Positions 50,367 to 60,307 of a DNA stretch of 64,000 bases are shown here, in pieces. Origin of the DNA: Agarophyton chilense (taxonomy: Eukaryota; Rhodophyta; Florideophyceae; Gracilariales; Gracilariaceae); assembly GCA_030374765.1 (NCBI GenBank), contig JARGXX010000120.1, forward strand, positions 186,001-250,000. Direction: 5' to 3'. The notes under the pieces were generated by a model. That model made no database searches. It was not told the DNA's origin and saw only the letters and a list, made by a program, of their open reading frames with translations. Each line of letters begins with the position of its first letter. The first letter of the stretch is position 1. The translations under genes and the position numbers were made by a program.

Positions 50367-52682
50367 TCATGGGATTTGCAAGCATCTTGCTTCGGAATCT
50401 TTATCTGTATCGTTCCCCATTTCTCTTGGTTCATCTTTGCTTGTACCTGGGTCTCCCTCCACCGATCCAGTTAAGCCCTCAGAAGAGCAATCCATTTCAT
50501 CAAGGACTTGTATGATCTCATGAAAACGTGGCCGTTCATGAGAGTCACGGTGCCAACAACGATCAATAAGCGCTGACCATGCGGCTGGTATCTGCACTCG
50601 TCTGCCATATTCTGACTCCGCTTTCGGTCGGAGGTGCTTATCAGCAACCGCAAAAGCCGCTTGTACGGGCGTCATTCCGGCAAACGGAATTTCACATGAG
50701 AACAACTCCCATAACACCACACCAAAGGAATATACATCCACTTTCTCATTGTAAGGTTCGTGGCGGATCATTTCGGGTGCCATCCAGCGATATGTCCCCG
50801 TTTCACTAGTCATAATCCCTGCCACCGAGCCAGTCACGGTTCCTACTCCTCTGAACTGTCTACTCAACCCAAAGTCAGCCACTTTCACAACGGGACACCC
50901 TTCTTCCACAGGCCTGTCGAGGAGGAGATTTTGAGACTTCAAATCTCGATGAATGATGTGACAGGAATGCAGATACCTCATACCGCGCGCGATATGCTTC
51001 GCGACATTTCGCAAGTTCTGTAATGACAAACATTGTCTCCATGATCGCTTTCTCAACGCTGCAAATAAGCTGCCACCATAACAAAACTCAGTCAAAATGC
51101 AAAGCTGCGGTGGTACCGTGCAAGCACCGAGAAAAAGAACAATGTTCGGATGCCTCACCTTATTCAACATCGAAACTTCAAGACGAAAGTCTCTCAACAT
51201 CGCCTTGTCTTCCGGAGATATACCAGACTGCACTAGGGCATCATCTGAGGTGGCCCAAAGCTCGTGTGGCTGATTATAGAGAGGGGGGTCATTTAAAACA
51301 TCGCCCACAACGGTCCTCGTCGTAAGCTTCTTCACCGCAACAGGTGTAGAACGCCACAAACCTTTCCACATTTCCGAAAATGCGCCACGGCCGATAGGAT
51401 TTACGAGTGTTACATCATCGACTTTGACCTCCCAAGAAACCTGAAAATCTTTGAGCGATGTGTTCAACATTGTTTCTCGACGTGCATAATCAATCAGCGT
51501 CTTGTGCAAACGTGCCAACTCAGCCTCAAGCTGACGTACCTCATCCACTTGCGCACGATTTGCGTCGGCAGAGCTTCTCCTCTGTCCAGCTTCAGCGACT
51601 CTCTTTAAAACATATCGTCGAACAGTCAATCCCCTCGCGTGCGCATGTGCTCGAATCTTATAGATAACACGAAACCTGGTGATATCATCGAGAGTGATAC
51701 GATGTAACAGTTGGCGATTATGTGGGTTACATAAAGACTGGAGCCCGAGCAACCATCGATTCAACTGGTCAACGGATACACAAACGAGGTCAATAGTGTT
51801 CACATTTGTTGCAGAATGGCTGGTTGGGTTACTAATAAGCGAAAAACATAGCCACTCTGGATCAACAAGTCTGGGACCCAGATCTTGAAAGACGGCAGAC
51901 TTGGGACCGAACAAGACGCCTGCATATCCATTGAGACGAGCAGCGCAAGAATCACCCCAGTACAAATACTGATGGTCTTCTGAAACGTTGAACTTGTGTC
52001 GGTACCGCGTATCAGTCGAGTAATGATATAAAAATTCACCCTCCCGCAGAGATGATAAGGCATGGTGCACGAAATCGGCAGTTATTGCCTCGCTTTGGCA
52101 GCGCTGTCTCTCGATCTCTTGCCGTTGTTCCTCAACCATCTCAGTAAGAGCGATATTCGACCATGTTCTCTGCACAATAGAGGAACGCGGTGCGAATCGG
52201 GGCGCAAGCAAAGTGATAGGAACGCGGTGTTGCATCAGGGCATAGTTGTAAAGAGAGTCTTTTGCCTGCGGTGAGTGGTTTTCGAAGTGCAATCGGAGCC
52301 GAGCACGTTGCGATAACGATGCACCATCATTGCCAATAAGCTTTGCGAGCGTATCATGAATGCTGATGAGCATGTCATCTTCAAGCAGTAATCGGTTCGG
52401 ATCGGAAAGAGAGAATTGGTCCATAACGGCGCCATTCGGAAAAGAGTATATGTTGGCTTGTTTGACCCCGAGCGAGATGGACTCGAGGTAGTCGGTAAGA
52501 TCGGCCAGCAAACCAGCGCGTTCGCGACCGAACACGGTGAGCACAAACTCGTGGTCCTCATTATCACCAGTACACTCAAACTCGATAATCGGTCGCTGCT
52601 CTCTCACGGAAAGATTATGCAATTCGAGGTGATGAACGGTGATCCCGTTCGGCAGGGGCGTGGAGAATTCGTTGAGATTCAT
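50367..52682 (-). CDS. ACT - PH-like - TKL protein kinase
   Basis: The 771-residue protein has an ACT domain at about 44-120 (EFVLTVFGRERAGLLADLTDYL). A PH-like domain follows at about 210-318, with GEFLYHYSTDTRYRHKF, a Trp-strand, FSLISN and IDLVCVSVDQLNRWLLGLQSL, like the PH domain of plant RCC1-type PRAF proteins and PLC. A short coiled coil (about 375-405) leads into a TKL-type kinase (about 424-735). Kinase residues are complete: GRGAFSEMW loop, Lys451 in VAVKK, HRDLKSQN at 578-585, DFG at 603-605 and APE near 636. Plant ACT kinases (STY8/17/46) are cytosolic and shorter, without the PH-like part. A ligand-sensing, membrane-associated kinase is inferred. Confidence 0.88.
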   Translation of the reverse strand: MNLNEFSTPLPNGITVHHLELHNLSVREQRPIIEFECTGDNEDHEFVLTVFGRERAGLLADLTDYLESISLGVKQANIYSFPNGAVMDQFSLSDPNRLLLEDDMLISIHDTLAKLIGNDGASLSQRARLRLHFENHSPQAKDSLYNYALMQHRVPITLLAPRFAPRSSIVQRTWSNIALTEMVEEQRQEIERQRCQSEAITADFVHHALSSLREGEFLYHYSTDTRYRHKFNVSEDHQYLYWGDSCAARLNGYAGVLFGPKSAVFQDLGPRLVDPEWLCFSLISNPTSHSATNVNTIDLVCVSVDQLNRWLLGLQSLCNPHNRQLLHRITLDDITRFRVIYKIRAHAHARGLTVRRYVLKRVAEAGQRRSSADANRAQVDEVRQLEAELARLHKTLIDYARRETMLNTSLKDFQVSWEVKVDDVTLVNPIGRGAFSEMWKGLWRSTPVAVKKLTTRTVVGDVLNDPPLYNQPHELWATSDDALVQSGISPEDKAMLRDFRLEVSMLNKVRHPNIVLFLGACTVPPQLCILTEFCYGGSLFAALRKRSWRQCLSLQNLRNVAKHIARGMRYLHSCHIIHRDLKSQNLLLDRPVEEGCPVVKVADFGLSRQFRGVGTVTGSVAGIMTSETGTYRWMAPEMIRHEPYNEKVDVYSFGVVLWELFSCEIPFAGMTPVQAAFAVADKHLRPKAESEYGRRVQIPAAWSALIDRCWHRDSHERPRFHEIIQVLDEMDCSSEGLTGSVEGDPGTSKDEPREMGNDTDKDSEARCLQIP

Positions 52683-53455
52683 TGCTGCATACTGTATTGT
52701 GCGGAGGCGAGGCGTCTAGTCCTCCAGCCTCACGCAGTGGTTACAGTTTGGGTAAAGGAATAAACCAAATACATTTCTACCAAGGTAGCAATTGCTAGCT
52801 AGAGTTGAAGTATCAGCGTCGCAGCCCGACACAACACGCAAGACTTTGATACAATCTGCCCGATTTCAGGATTCATGGGGCTTGAGTGGAAGCGCATAGC
52901 AATGCGCGAACCCTAAAGGTGGACAACTGGCTGCAAGCCATTGATTCGGCTGAATATTTGCAGTCGCATGCTAACCTACACCACCCCCTGGACTGCACCC
53001 GAGGATATAGGGCCGAGATAGAATCTGGAGAATATCGTAACCTAGCCCTTACCATCACAGAACCCTGCTGCGAGTCGTTCCACGAATGTCCCGATGTGAT
53101 GGATGCTAGACGTCGCGATCTCTGTCGGTCAGTAGCGAATAAGAAGACCCGAGTCCTCATCAGCGCTCATCGTCGTGATGCCCATGCGCTTGAAGCGTGG
53201 CCGACGCCTGTGCACAGGTGAAGTGAGAACTGCTTGGATTGGTCAATAGCTGGTACTGTAGAGGACTGATAAAACGTAACAGTAGCAATTGGTATCCCTT
53301 CATAGTTTGCTATAGGGAACTCAGGAAACTGTGTCGCTCATCCGTCAGCGCTCGGTACGCGATACGCCCCGCCGCCTCTACCCCCCTCCCCCCACCTCTA
53401 TATTATTCTGATGTAACCCTTCACATGTAGCCTTTCTCGCCCTTCATAACCGGGT
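52683..53455. other. Upstream region of the kinase gene
   Basis: The palindrome TAGCAATTGCTA lies at 52786-52797, 104 bp before the kinase start; the same 12-mer recurs at 56577-56588 upstream of the membrane-protein gene. A 111-codon plus frame (52886-53221) has no recognised domain. Confidence 0.45.
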
Positions 53456-53460
53456 CCCTC

Positions 53461-53689
53461 TGTTGGAACCCCGACAGCACCACGTGCTATACGTAATACA
53501 GCGCCCCAGCGGTGTAGGAGATTGCGCGCCCGACGCCGCGCTCAGCTCCCCTGGATAAATAAAGAAGCTCCGGAGTGGCCAGTTGGAACATGGCCGCTCC
53601 AAGGCCAACGGAGCCCTTCGTCCCGCTCCCTGATCTCGCACGCGCTTTCAGACAGTTTGGCTGCGCAACGCTGTCCCAGACATACAACA
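53461..53689. mobile_element. Solo LTR, 229 bp
   Basis: The unit starts TGTTGGAAC and ends CATACAACA, so the five terminal bases are inverted repeats (TGTTG/CAACA). CCCTC flanks both ends (53456-53460 and 53690-53694). An ATAAATAAAG block near 53557 could serve as TATA or polyadenylation signal. The TGTTGGAA start is usual for Ty1/copia LTRs, but it is not the LTR of the copia element in this window. Confidence 0.75.
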
Positions 53690-53694
53690 CCCTC

Positions 53695-55018
53695 ACATGA
53701 TCTAGATGCATCTGCATGCATCCCCAGGATACCGGAAGCCATTGTCGTGCATTGTTGTAGATTGTTCTTGTACTCTTTTGCGCTTGGGGCTACGAACAGA
53801 GGCTCCGAATGCATCTAAAGTGCCACAATCCGCCACCAGGATGAGAAAATTATTGTCAAACCTGCAATCTGAAGTTGGCTATCCATCCAACATTTGTTTG
53901 GGAGAAACTTGCATACAAGAAGTGCAGTGATTCGAATCTTTTTGAACATGAACGCGGTTCATTGCAATTTGTAATCTTGGAGATTTCTATGAATTGCAAT
54001 CCCATCACAGAGAATTCACACTTCTGGTGACCTTTCTTTTTCGGACTCACACACTGGTTGCTTTCAGCGTTGAGAACTAAACTTTGGGTACAGTTGTGCC
54101 GAAACTCATTTCATGTAAGGAACATACCAAGACTATCAAGTATTGGATATCTGCTTTCCTCAATCACATTGTATACAAACCATTACGGAGTCATAGCAAT
54201 ACCTGTGGAACCAATTTTTATTTGTTCTTTCTTGTGGGCTTCACCTATTCATTTGCTAAATTGAATGACACTGTTCTAAAGTTGGCTTTCTCTCTTCGAG
54301 AAGGCCATGATCTTTGACGGTAATTGTCTAAATATCTCTTGAAAACGTAAGAGCTTTTGCTTGTGGTAGGAATCCCACGCTACGAGATTCAATTGGTCTG
54401 ACTTTTCTACACGAACGACACTCAAATGGTTCTTCGTATACTCTCAACCCATAGAGATGTTCGTACAAACCTAACACGCATACGTTCTTCAATGCAAACC
54501 TCTGTCATAAATACATTCGAAAGCACAACCGTAGATGCACTTTGACCATGAATCAGCTTTTTCAGATTCCTGACACGCCACATTTTTCCACTCCTAATAC
54601 GTCGACCTATGCCCTTTGCCTTGACGTAGCCACTCATACAAAGGTGACATCCGTCTAGCCTCGGAAAAGCGTAACTTGCTATTCGTGACGGTGGCATACT
54701 ACGATCTTCTACTCGAAACTGAAAATTAGCAAAGTGAAGCAGGTCGTAAACCTCGTGCTGTTCCGCAGAGAATATCGATCCGTCGGAAGTGGGCTAAACG
54801 CCCATTCAGCGCCTATTCCTTCAATCTAATTTCGTAGAAGACCGCACGAACTCTTACTACGTAACCCCCCACCTAGAACGGTTGTGCTTGCAAGCTCAAT
54901 AGAGCTCTACAAATAGAAATCTGCAGATCGACATTGTTCTGACCAGTGGTGGCTCTGAATGGAGCAGGTGTCGGGAAAAGTTCACGACGCCTCACCCATG
55001 CATCTTGTCGTCAACAAA
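53695..55018. other. Gene-poor spacer
   Basis: No gene is recognised. Frames of 60-98 codons occur on both strands without domains. The right end holds the 3' UTR of the membrane-protein gene. Confidence 0.45.
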
Positions 55019-56275
55019 CTAGGGTAAAGCGCTGCGTTTCGGAGCCAGAAATCGCCTCCCATAGCCCTTCTTTCTCAAACCGAGAGCCTTAATGTCATCG
55101 AAGCTCTTGACATACTCATCCTTATCATCTCCTCCTCCTGTTTTCAAAGAAGACACAAAAAACAAAAATCGAGACACCCCGGCAGAAATGAGGACCACTA
55201 TCGCCCCTGACAGTAAAAGCCAGTCCCCTACCACGCGTTTAAAGAACGTGTAAAGTCCGAAAAGCATAGGGAAGAAAAGTTGCATTTCGCCTGTTATTCG
55301 TGCCTCGTACACGCCGTCACGAAGCAAATACGCACGACCTTCGAACCACCCTCTCAGATCACCATAAAATAGAGTGCCGTCCACTTCTGCTGAAGCAACC
55401 AAACTCGTCTTGCAACGGCAAAACAGAGATCTAGCAATCGTGCAAGCGGCACTTGTCCACTTCATGGATAGGAGGGACACGCCTAACAAGAGCATGGCTA
55501 TCATCTCCACAGGTACTGTTGACCGCTTGGCAGCCGAAATAGACACCTGCAGAAATGCAAGCATCAAGAATGTTCGCGCTGCACCCATGACAAAGGTGTT
55601 TTCATTCCCGCATCGCAGCGGCTGCTGACAAACAGCGCCAATCACAGCTCTTCGAGAGTGACATGAAATATCTCTTCCAGCACAGCCGCGAATTTTGGTC
55701 AGAGCGATGTTATCGTTGGCCGGATAGTTCCTCGCGTTGTTAAGCCATGCCCGAAGCAAGTCGCGCGTCTGATTTGAAGGGAGGAAGGAAAACCATTGTG
55801 TGCTCACTAGCCTTCTCTTCTCATCTAAAGACAGTGATATAGAATTCAAACTATGTGGCAGCTCTCTAGCATCAGTGGCCAAAACAACGTTATTTGCAAC
55901 ATATGATACGCCGTGTCTATAGCTTCCTTCCAGCGTGTCCCATTGTGTAAGAAGAAAGTCAGAGACGCAGTGGCGAGCTGTAAGGTTGGTTTTAGTCTTT
56001 ATGACGGTGGCTTGAAGCCTGTCGCAACTTGTGGTGATTGCTGTTTGCGCTTGTCCCGGCGGTCCACATCGAAAAAGTACGCAGCGCGGAGAACGATAAC
56101 TCGGATACAGAGTAGCAACATATTCAAAGTTAGGAGAGGACAAATGTTGAGTATGTCCTTTTTCAGGAAGTGAGGCATTCTGGAACAACATGAGCACGGT
56201 GAACACAACGAGAAAGAGCAAGGGCCGGAGCATGGGAATTTTCTTTGCCATCGGGAAGGCTTTGTCTGGTGGCAA
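55019..56275 (-). CDS. Multi-pass membrane protein of unknown function
   Basis: The 418-residue product starts with a signal anchor (LLFLVVFTVLMLF, about 19-33). About 200 residues follow with scattered cysteines and N-glycosylation sites (for example NLT, NQT), likely lumenal or extracellular. Then come about four hydrophobic segments: near 230-250, 258-275, 330-350 and 355-380. The C-terminal tail is basic and ends RRFLAPKRSALP. I recognise no family. The N-terminal domain has a protease-like sound in places but no catalytic set, so I assign no function. The same 12-bp palindrome found upstream of the kinase occurs 300 bp upstream. Confidence 0.65.
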   Translation of the reverse strand: MPPDKAFPMAKKIPMLRPLLFLVVFTVLMLFQNASLPEKGHTQHLSSPNFEYVATLYPSYRSPRCVLFRCGPPGQAQTAITTSCDRLQATVIKTKTNLTARHCVSDFLLTQWDTLEGSYRHGVSYVANNVVLATDARELPHSLNSISLSLDEKRRLVSTQWFSFLPSNQTRDLLRAWLNNARNYPANDNIALTKIRGCAGRDISCHSRRAVIGAVCQQPLRCGNENTFVMGAARTFLMLAFLQVSISAAKRSTVPVEMIAMLLLGVSLLSMKWTSAACTIARSLFCRCKTSLVASAEVDGTLFYGDLRGWFEGRAYLLRDGVYEARITGEMQLFFPMLFGLYTFFKRVVGDWLLLSGAIVVLISAGVSRFLFFVSSLKTGGGDDKDEYVKSFDDIKALGLRKKGYGRRFLAPKRSALP

Positions 56276-56921
56276 AGTAGCGCCACGCCTTAACGAATTG
56301 GTGCGGAGCTAGCGACCAACAAATGTTTGTTGCCGACTTAGTGGGTACGGTCTAGAGAATCTCAAGCTGGTGGTGACGTCAACATTCTTTGCTGGAGAAC
56401 CTGTGTCGAGCAGGTTTAGGTTCGGGACCCGGGACGAATGCTGCCTACGATGTGGCCCAAATTGCTTACTGATATGTACACGGCAGCATCATGCAGCTAC
56501 TGTAATACTGTACCTGCAGATTAGTGTGGCAAGGATCTGGTACCGCAAACGGGTTTTGCTCAAAGGGCTAGCAATCTAGCAATTGCTAACATTTTTACCT
56601 TTGAGGGATGCTTTTCGAAGGGTATTGCTAGCCTTATCTAGGATATTGATGTACAGCTTCTTGAGGGTTATATTACAATTTTCGTTGAGTGTGCAGATGC
56701 CAACTGCAAGGAGCAGCCTGGGCGATACACATGTAGCACAGTTCCGAGAGCTGTTGATGTACGTACTCTTAGTGCGGGCTCAGTTAAAAAAAGGCTCATT
56801 TGGCACGCACTTTGAATCGAGAGAGGGCCCGTCATTTGGCGCAGCTCTGAAATAAATGTATGGATTCTTCTCCCAGAGTCTCCTCATTTCAGTATACGAC
56901 AAAGCCAACTCGACATACAAA
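56276..56921. other. Intergenic region with a repeated palindrome
   Basis: It contains TAGCAATTGCTA at 56577-56588 and the related GGGCTAGCAATC and ATTGCTAGCC just around it. No gene is recognised. Confidence 0.45.
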
Positions 56922-58268
56922 CTATTTGAGCCCAGGTTTCGAAATAGCAACGTACACAAAAGCTGAGGCAAGAGAGGCCACGACGCCAATGGCGTAGAAC
57001 GGCAATCCTGGTAGGCCGATTGAACTCCCGAATGCAAACAACCCAGCAGATAACAGAGGACTGAAAGGCTTGACCACCGCCGACAACGCACTTAAACTAC
57101 CTTGTAGACTGCCCTGCTCGTTCCTATCTACCTGTCGAGCGATCAAACTCTTCATTGCAGGGTCACAAACAAACCCCAGCATGCCTACAAACAACGCCGC
57201 GTACATTCCGGACGAGCTGCGAGCCATGCCGTACATGAAGAAATGAATCGATAACAGACAGAATCCAGTTACAATTGTGCGTACTTCACCGAGCTTTTTT
57301 ACGGCGAGTGGAGCCAGAATTGACTGTGAAACGAGCAAAGACAGCCCAAGAAGAGAAATGAAGATTCCAGTTTCCTTTGATCCCCAGCCAAGCCTCACAT
57401 TTGCGTAAAGAAAAAGAATAGAGTTGAGTCCCGACTGTGCTAAGCTCATAGTCGCCAGCGTGAGTGCAATCCATTGTAATGCTTCACTGTGTGACAAAAG
57501 CCTTCGCACCCTAGGTATCGGATTGATATCAGCCTCCTTGACGGCTGAAATCACGTCCACGAACGCGACGCGCCCCGTCTGTGACGGCTTTGTTTCAGGC
57601 AAGAAGAAGCGTACGAACACCAAGGCCACAATCATACCAATACAAGCAAGATGAAAACTTGATGCGAGATAAAAGGCGCTCTCTGTCATGCCACCAATGG
57701 TAGGGCCCAGGAGGAAACAAACTCCAACCGTGGCACCTAACCAGCCATAGTTACGAGAAGTTATCAGTGGATCCGTACTGATATCCGCGATGTATGTATT
57801 GGCAGTGGTAAAATAAGCATTTGTAAGCGCAATAAGCAAATAAGCAGGAAATTGTACATCAAGTCTAGTTGGAAATTGTGCGACAACAGCGAGTCCAATG
57901 AGTTCCCCGAAATGAGATATCATTATAACGGGCTTCCGGCCAATAATGTCCGAAACAGCACCGAACAACGGTGATGAAAATATGGTGATAATAGCTTGGA
58001 TTGAGTCGACTGCGCCAGAGAAGTAGGAAGCCAAAGACGCGTCTTGGCCAGCGGCATCCAAGATGAGACGGGGTCTTACGGGAATTGTCATCGCTATACT
58101 TGTGACGAATAAAAAGACGGCGAACAGTAAAGCGGGAAGAGCGTTGAGCGTTTCGGCGTTCGACTCAGATTGATCGCTCTCCGGGGAGATCAGAATGGTG
58201 GTCTCTGCCGGCGTGGAGGGGCAAGATGGCTCGCATTTCGCGGCAGGAGACTTCGAGTCGGACGGCAT
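56922..58268 (-). CDS. Major facilitator superfamily transporter
   Basis: The 448-residue protein has a Ser/Glu-rich cytoplasmic N-terminus of about 42 residues and twelve likely membrane helices. MFS motif A between helices 2 and 3 reads GAVSDIIGRKP at 103-113, and a second conserved region (YGWLGATVGVCFLLGPTIGGM) matches motif C of antiporter-type members. The overall pattern resembles TetA/HIAT1 (MFSD14)-like proton-coupled carriers. The substrate cannot be inferred. The gene is on the same strand as its neighbours and has no intron. Confidence 0.88.
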   Translation of the reverse strand: MPSDSKSPAAKCEPSCPSTPAETTILISPESDQSESNAETLNALPALLFAVFLFVTSIAMTIPVRPRLILDAAGQDASLASYFSGAVDSIQAIITIFSSPLFGAVSDIIGRKPVIMISHFGELIGLAVVAQFPTRLDVQFPAYLLIALTNAYFTTANTYIADISTDPLITSRNYGWLGATVGVCFLLGPTIGGMTESAFYLASSFHLACIGMIVALVFVRFFLPETKPSQTGRVAFVDVISAVKEADINPIPRVRRLLSHSEALQWIALTLATMSLAQSGLNSILFLYANVRLGWGSKETGIFISLLGLSLLVSQSILAPLAVKKLGEVRTIVTGFCLLSIHFFMYGMARSSSGMYAALFVGMLGFVCDPAMKSLIARQVDRNEQGSLQGSLSALSAVVKPFSPLLSAGLFAFGSSIGLPGLPFYAIGVVASLASAFVYVAISKPGLK

Positions 58269-60307
58269 TTCGAGGAGAAGCGCCGCTTTAATGATTCTAT
58301 GTTGAAATTGTGTCTCTCAAGTCTTGGTGCGGGGAAAAGTTTTCGGGAGATCCGCGGAAGTCGTGCACATGGCCTCTGTAGCAAGGATGTTCCCGGATGA
58401 GAACAAGGGAGAAGCTGTGGAATGCCTGCGTCACTATAGCACAAGTTTGATGCTGAAACGTCCGAACAGCATCCAACGGTTGGGGTGGTGGCGGTTCGCA
58501 GGAGCGACAAATGAACACCACTCTTTTTGGATCAATTTCGTTTGTTACTTTTGGTTGGCTACAACCACAGCGCAACGACCAGCTGCTTGAGATTTTTATG
58601 GGCGCATACTGCATTCATCGGTTCGTAACGCGATCTTCGTTTTTGACATCTTCCCCACGTTCGGATCCGAATAGGAACTAGCTTACGCTACACAGTTACA
58701 TAAAACAAAGAATGATTGTCTTCCGCTCTTATCAACAGAGTCAATGCGAATCAAATACCGTGCCTTGTCAGGTCTTGTACGATATACGGTTGACATAACG
58801 ATTCGTGGGGATGCTAACCGTGCCGAAAGTTTGTTCAACCATTTCTCTAGTTACCAACGACCGATAGCCGGACGAGTAGACAAACTACACATCTGGGATT
58901 GAACTCAATGATCCACCCTCCTATGCACACTACTTTTTCCTTTTGTGAAACTTGCGTCCGGATCTACGGCTTCATACTTCCGACTCTCGGACACTGCGGT
59001 CTATACAGTAAATGAGCGTAGTTGCCACGACTTCGGTGGACATTTTCTCTTTTCGTGTGAGTTCCACAACCGGGGGCGTGATGCAATCGAGTGAATTTCC
59101 ATCTGCTGACAATCCCACGTTTGCAATCAGAAATTGCTCATCTTCTTCGGGACTGCGATTACATAAACTCTTCCATGCAATTCTGGCACCGGGTTGCAAA
59201 ATTGCAACCAGTGGCATCTAGCTAGACCACATCATAAGAATAACGTCCATCAATCCGACCGCTCCCCATCACAATGCCGCAACTACTCGTTATCAATGAC
59301 GATAATACACTTCAAAACGATTTTCGTGAGAACTTACAATCCTATGGCGATTTCAGGAGAAAGACTGCCGTCGAATCGGAGATGAGAGTCGAATCCGCCA
59401 TTTATTAGAAAAGGTATCCGGGCGAAGCAATTACATCTCTGTCAGATTGGTTTCACCCCTGTACACAACGCCCGACCCCGAATCCGTTCGTCCAACAGGT
59501 TCATTTATTAATACCATTTACTTCTGGCTTCCCGAATAAGGAAATACATCAAACATCTTCTTGCACAGCAGCACGAGGTAGATAACCAGACGACCCACAA
59601 TCTTGCCCGATTTTCCGAATGATCTACAACAGTGAATGGCTTAAAATCCCAAGAATAGTGGCTGTTGAGAACCTGACCGGCAAGACACGTCCCTTTTCAA
59701 GAACCGAAAAGGTTTCTTTGGCCGTGGACTATCCGAGAGATCAGATAGTCCTATCCCCAACGCTCTCGCTGCACCGGTTTGTCATTTCTGCATGGAGCGC
59801 TAAAGAGCGCATAACGTTACACGATATGGTCGTGGTGTTTCTGCACAATCACAGCATATTCATAAAGAAAAGAATAGCTTAACAAAACAGGAAGCAAAGG
59901 TGACCTGTTGCAACGGAAAGTTTCAAACCCATCTTCTTCAGCCTTCCTACAACCACCGTTCTTTCAGTGCTATGAACTGCATAACACCCCACAAGCTTCG
60001 CTTAATGGGCTTGATGTTGGAACATTCGAGGTTGTTCCTGTGCAAAGACATTATCGCTTCATCACATTCTTCGTTTCTTTGAGAAAACACTGTCACCGCG
60101 ATGGTGCGATTGTCATTTAATGCGAGTTCAGAGCATGTCCCGTTTGAACAGGCGCTCCGCGGTATTCCACGAACCACCGAATGGAAACGGCTGCAACAGG
60201 CCTTCAACTTCCAAGCGGAAGGAGGAATTCTGCATAGAACAACTTCCCAGGACACATTTCTCTTTGTGTGCACTGAGTGCCTTCCGCTTGACAAGTTTCT
60301 GTTCACA
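58269..60307. other. Two-kilobase intergenic region without a recognised gene
   Basis: Frames such as 59217-58972 minus, 59619-59882 plus and 60306-59947 minus are short and carry no domain. The left end should be the transporter promoter and the right end the 3' UTR of SSRP1. I see no transposon termini here. Confidence 0.45.
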
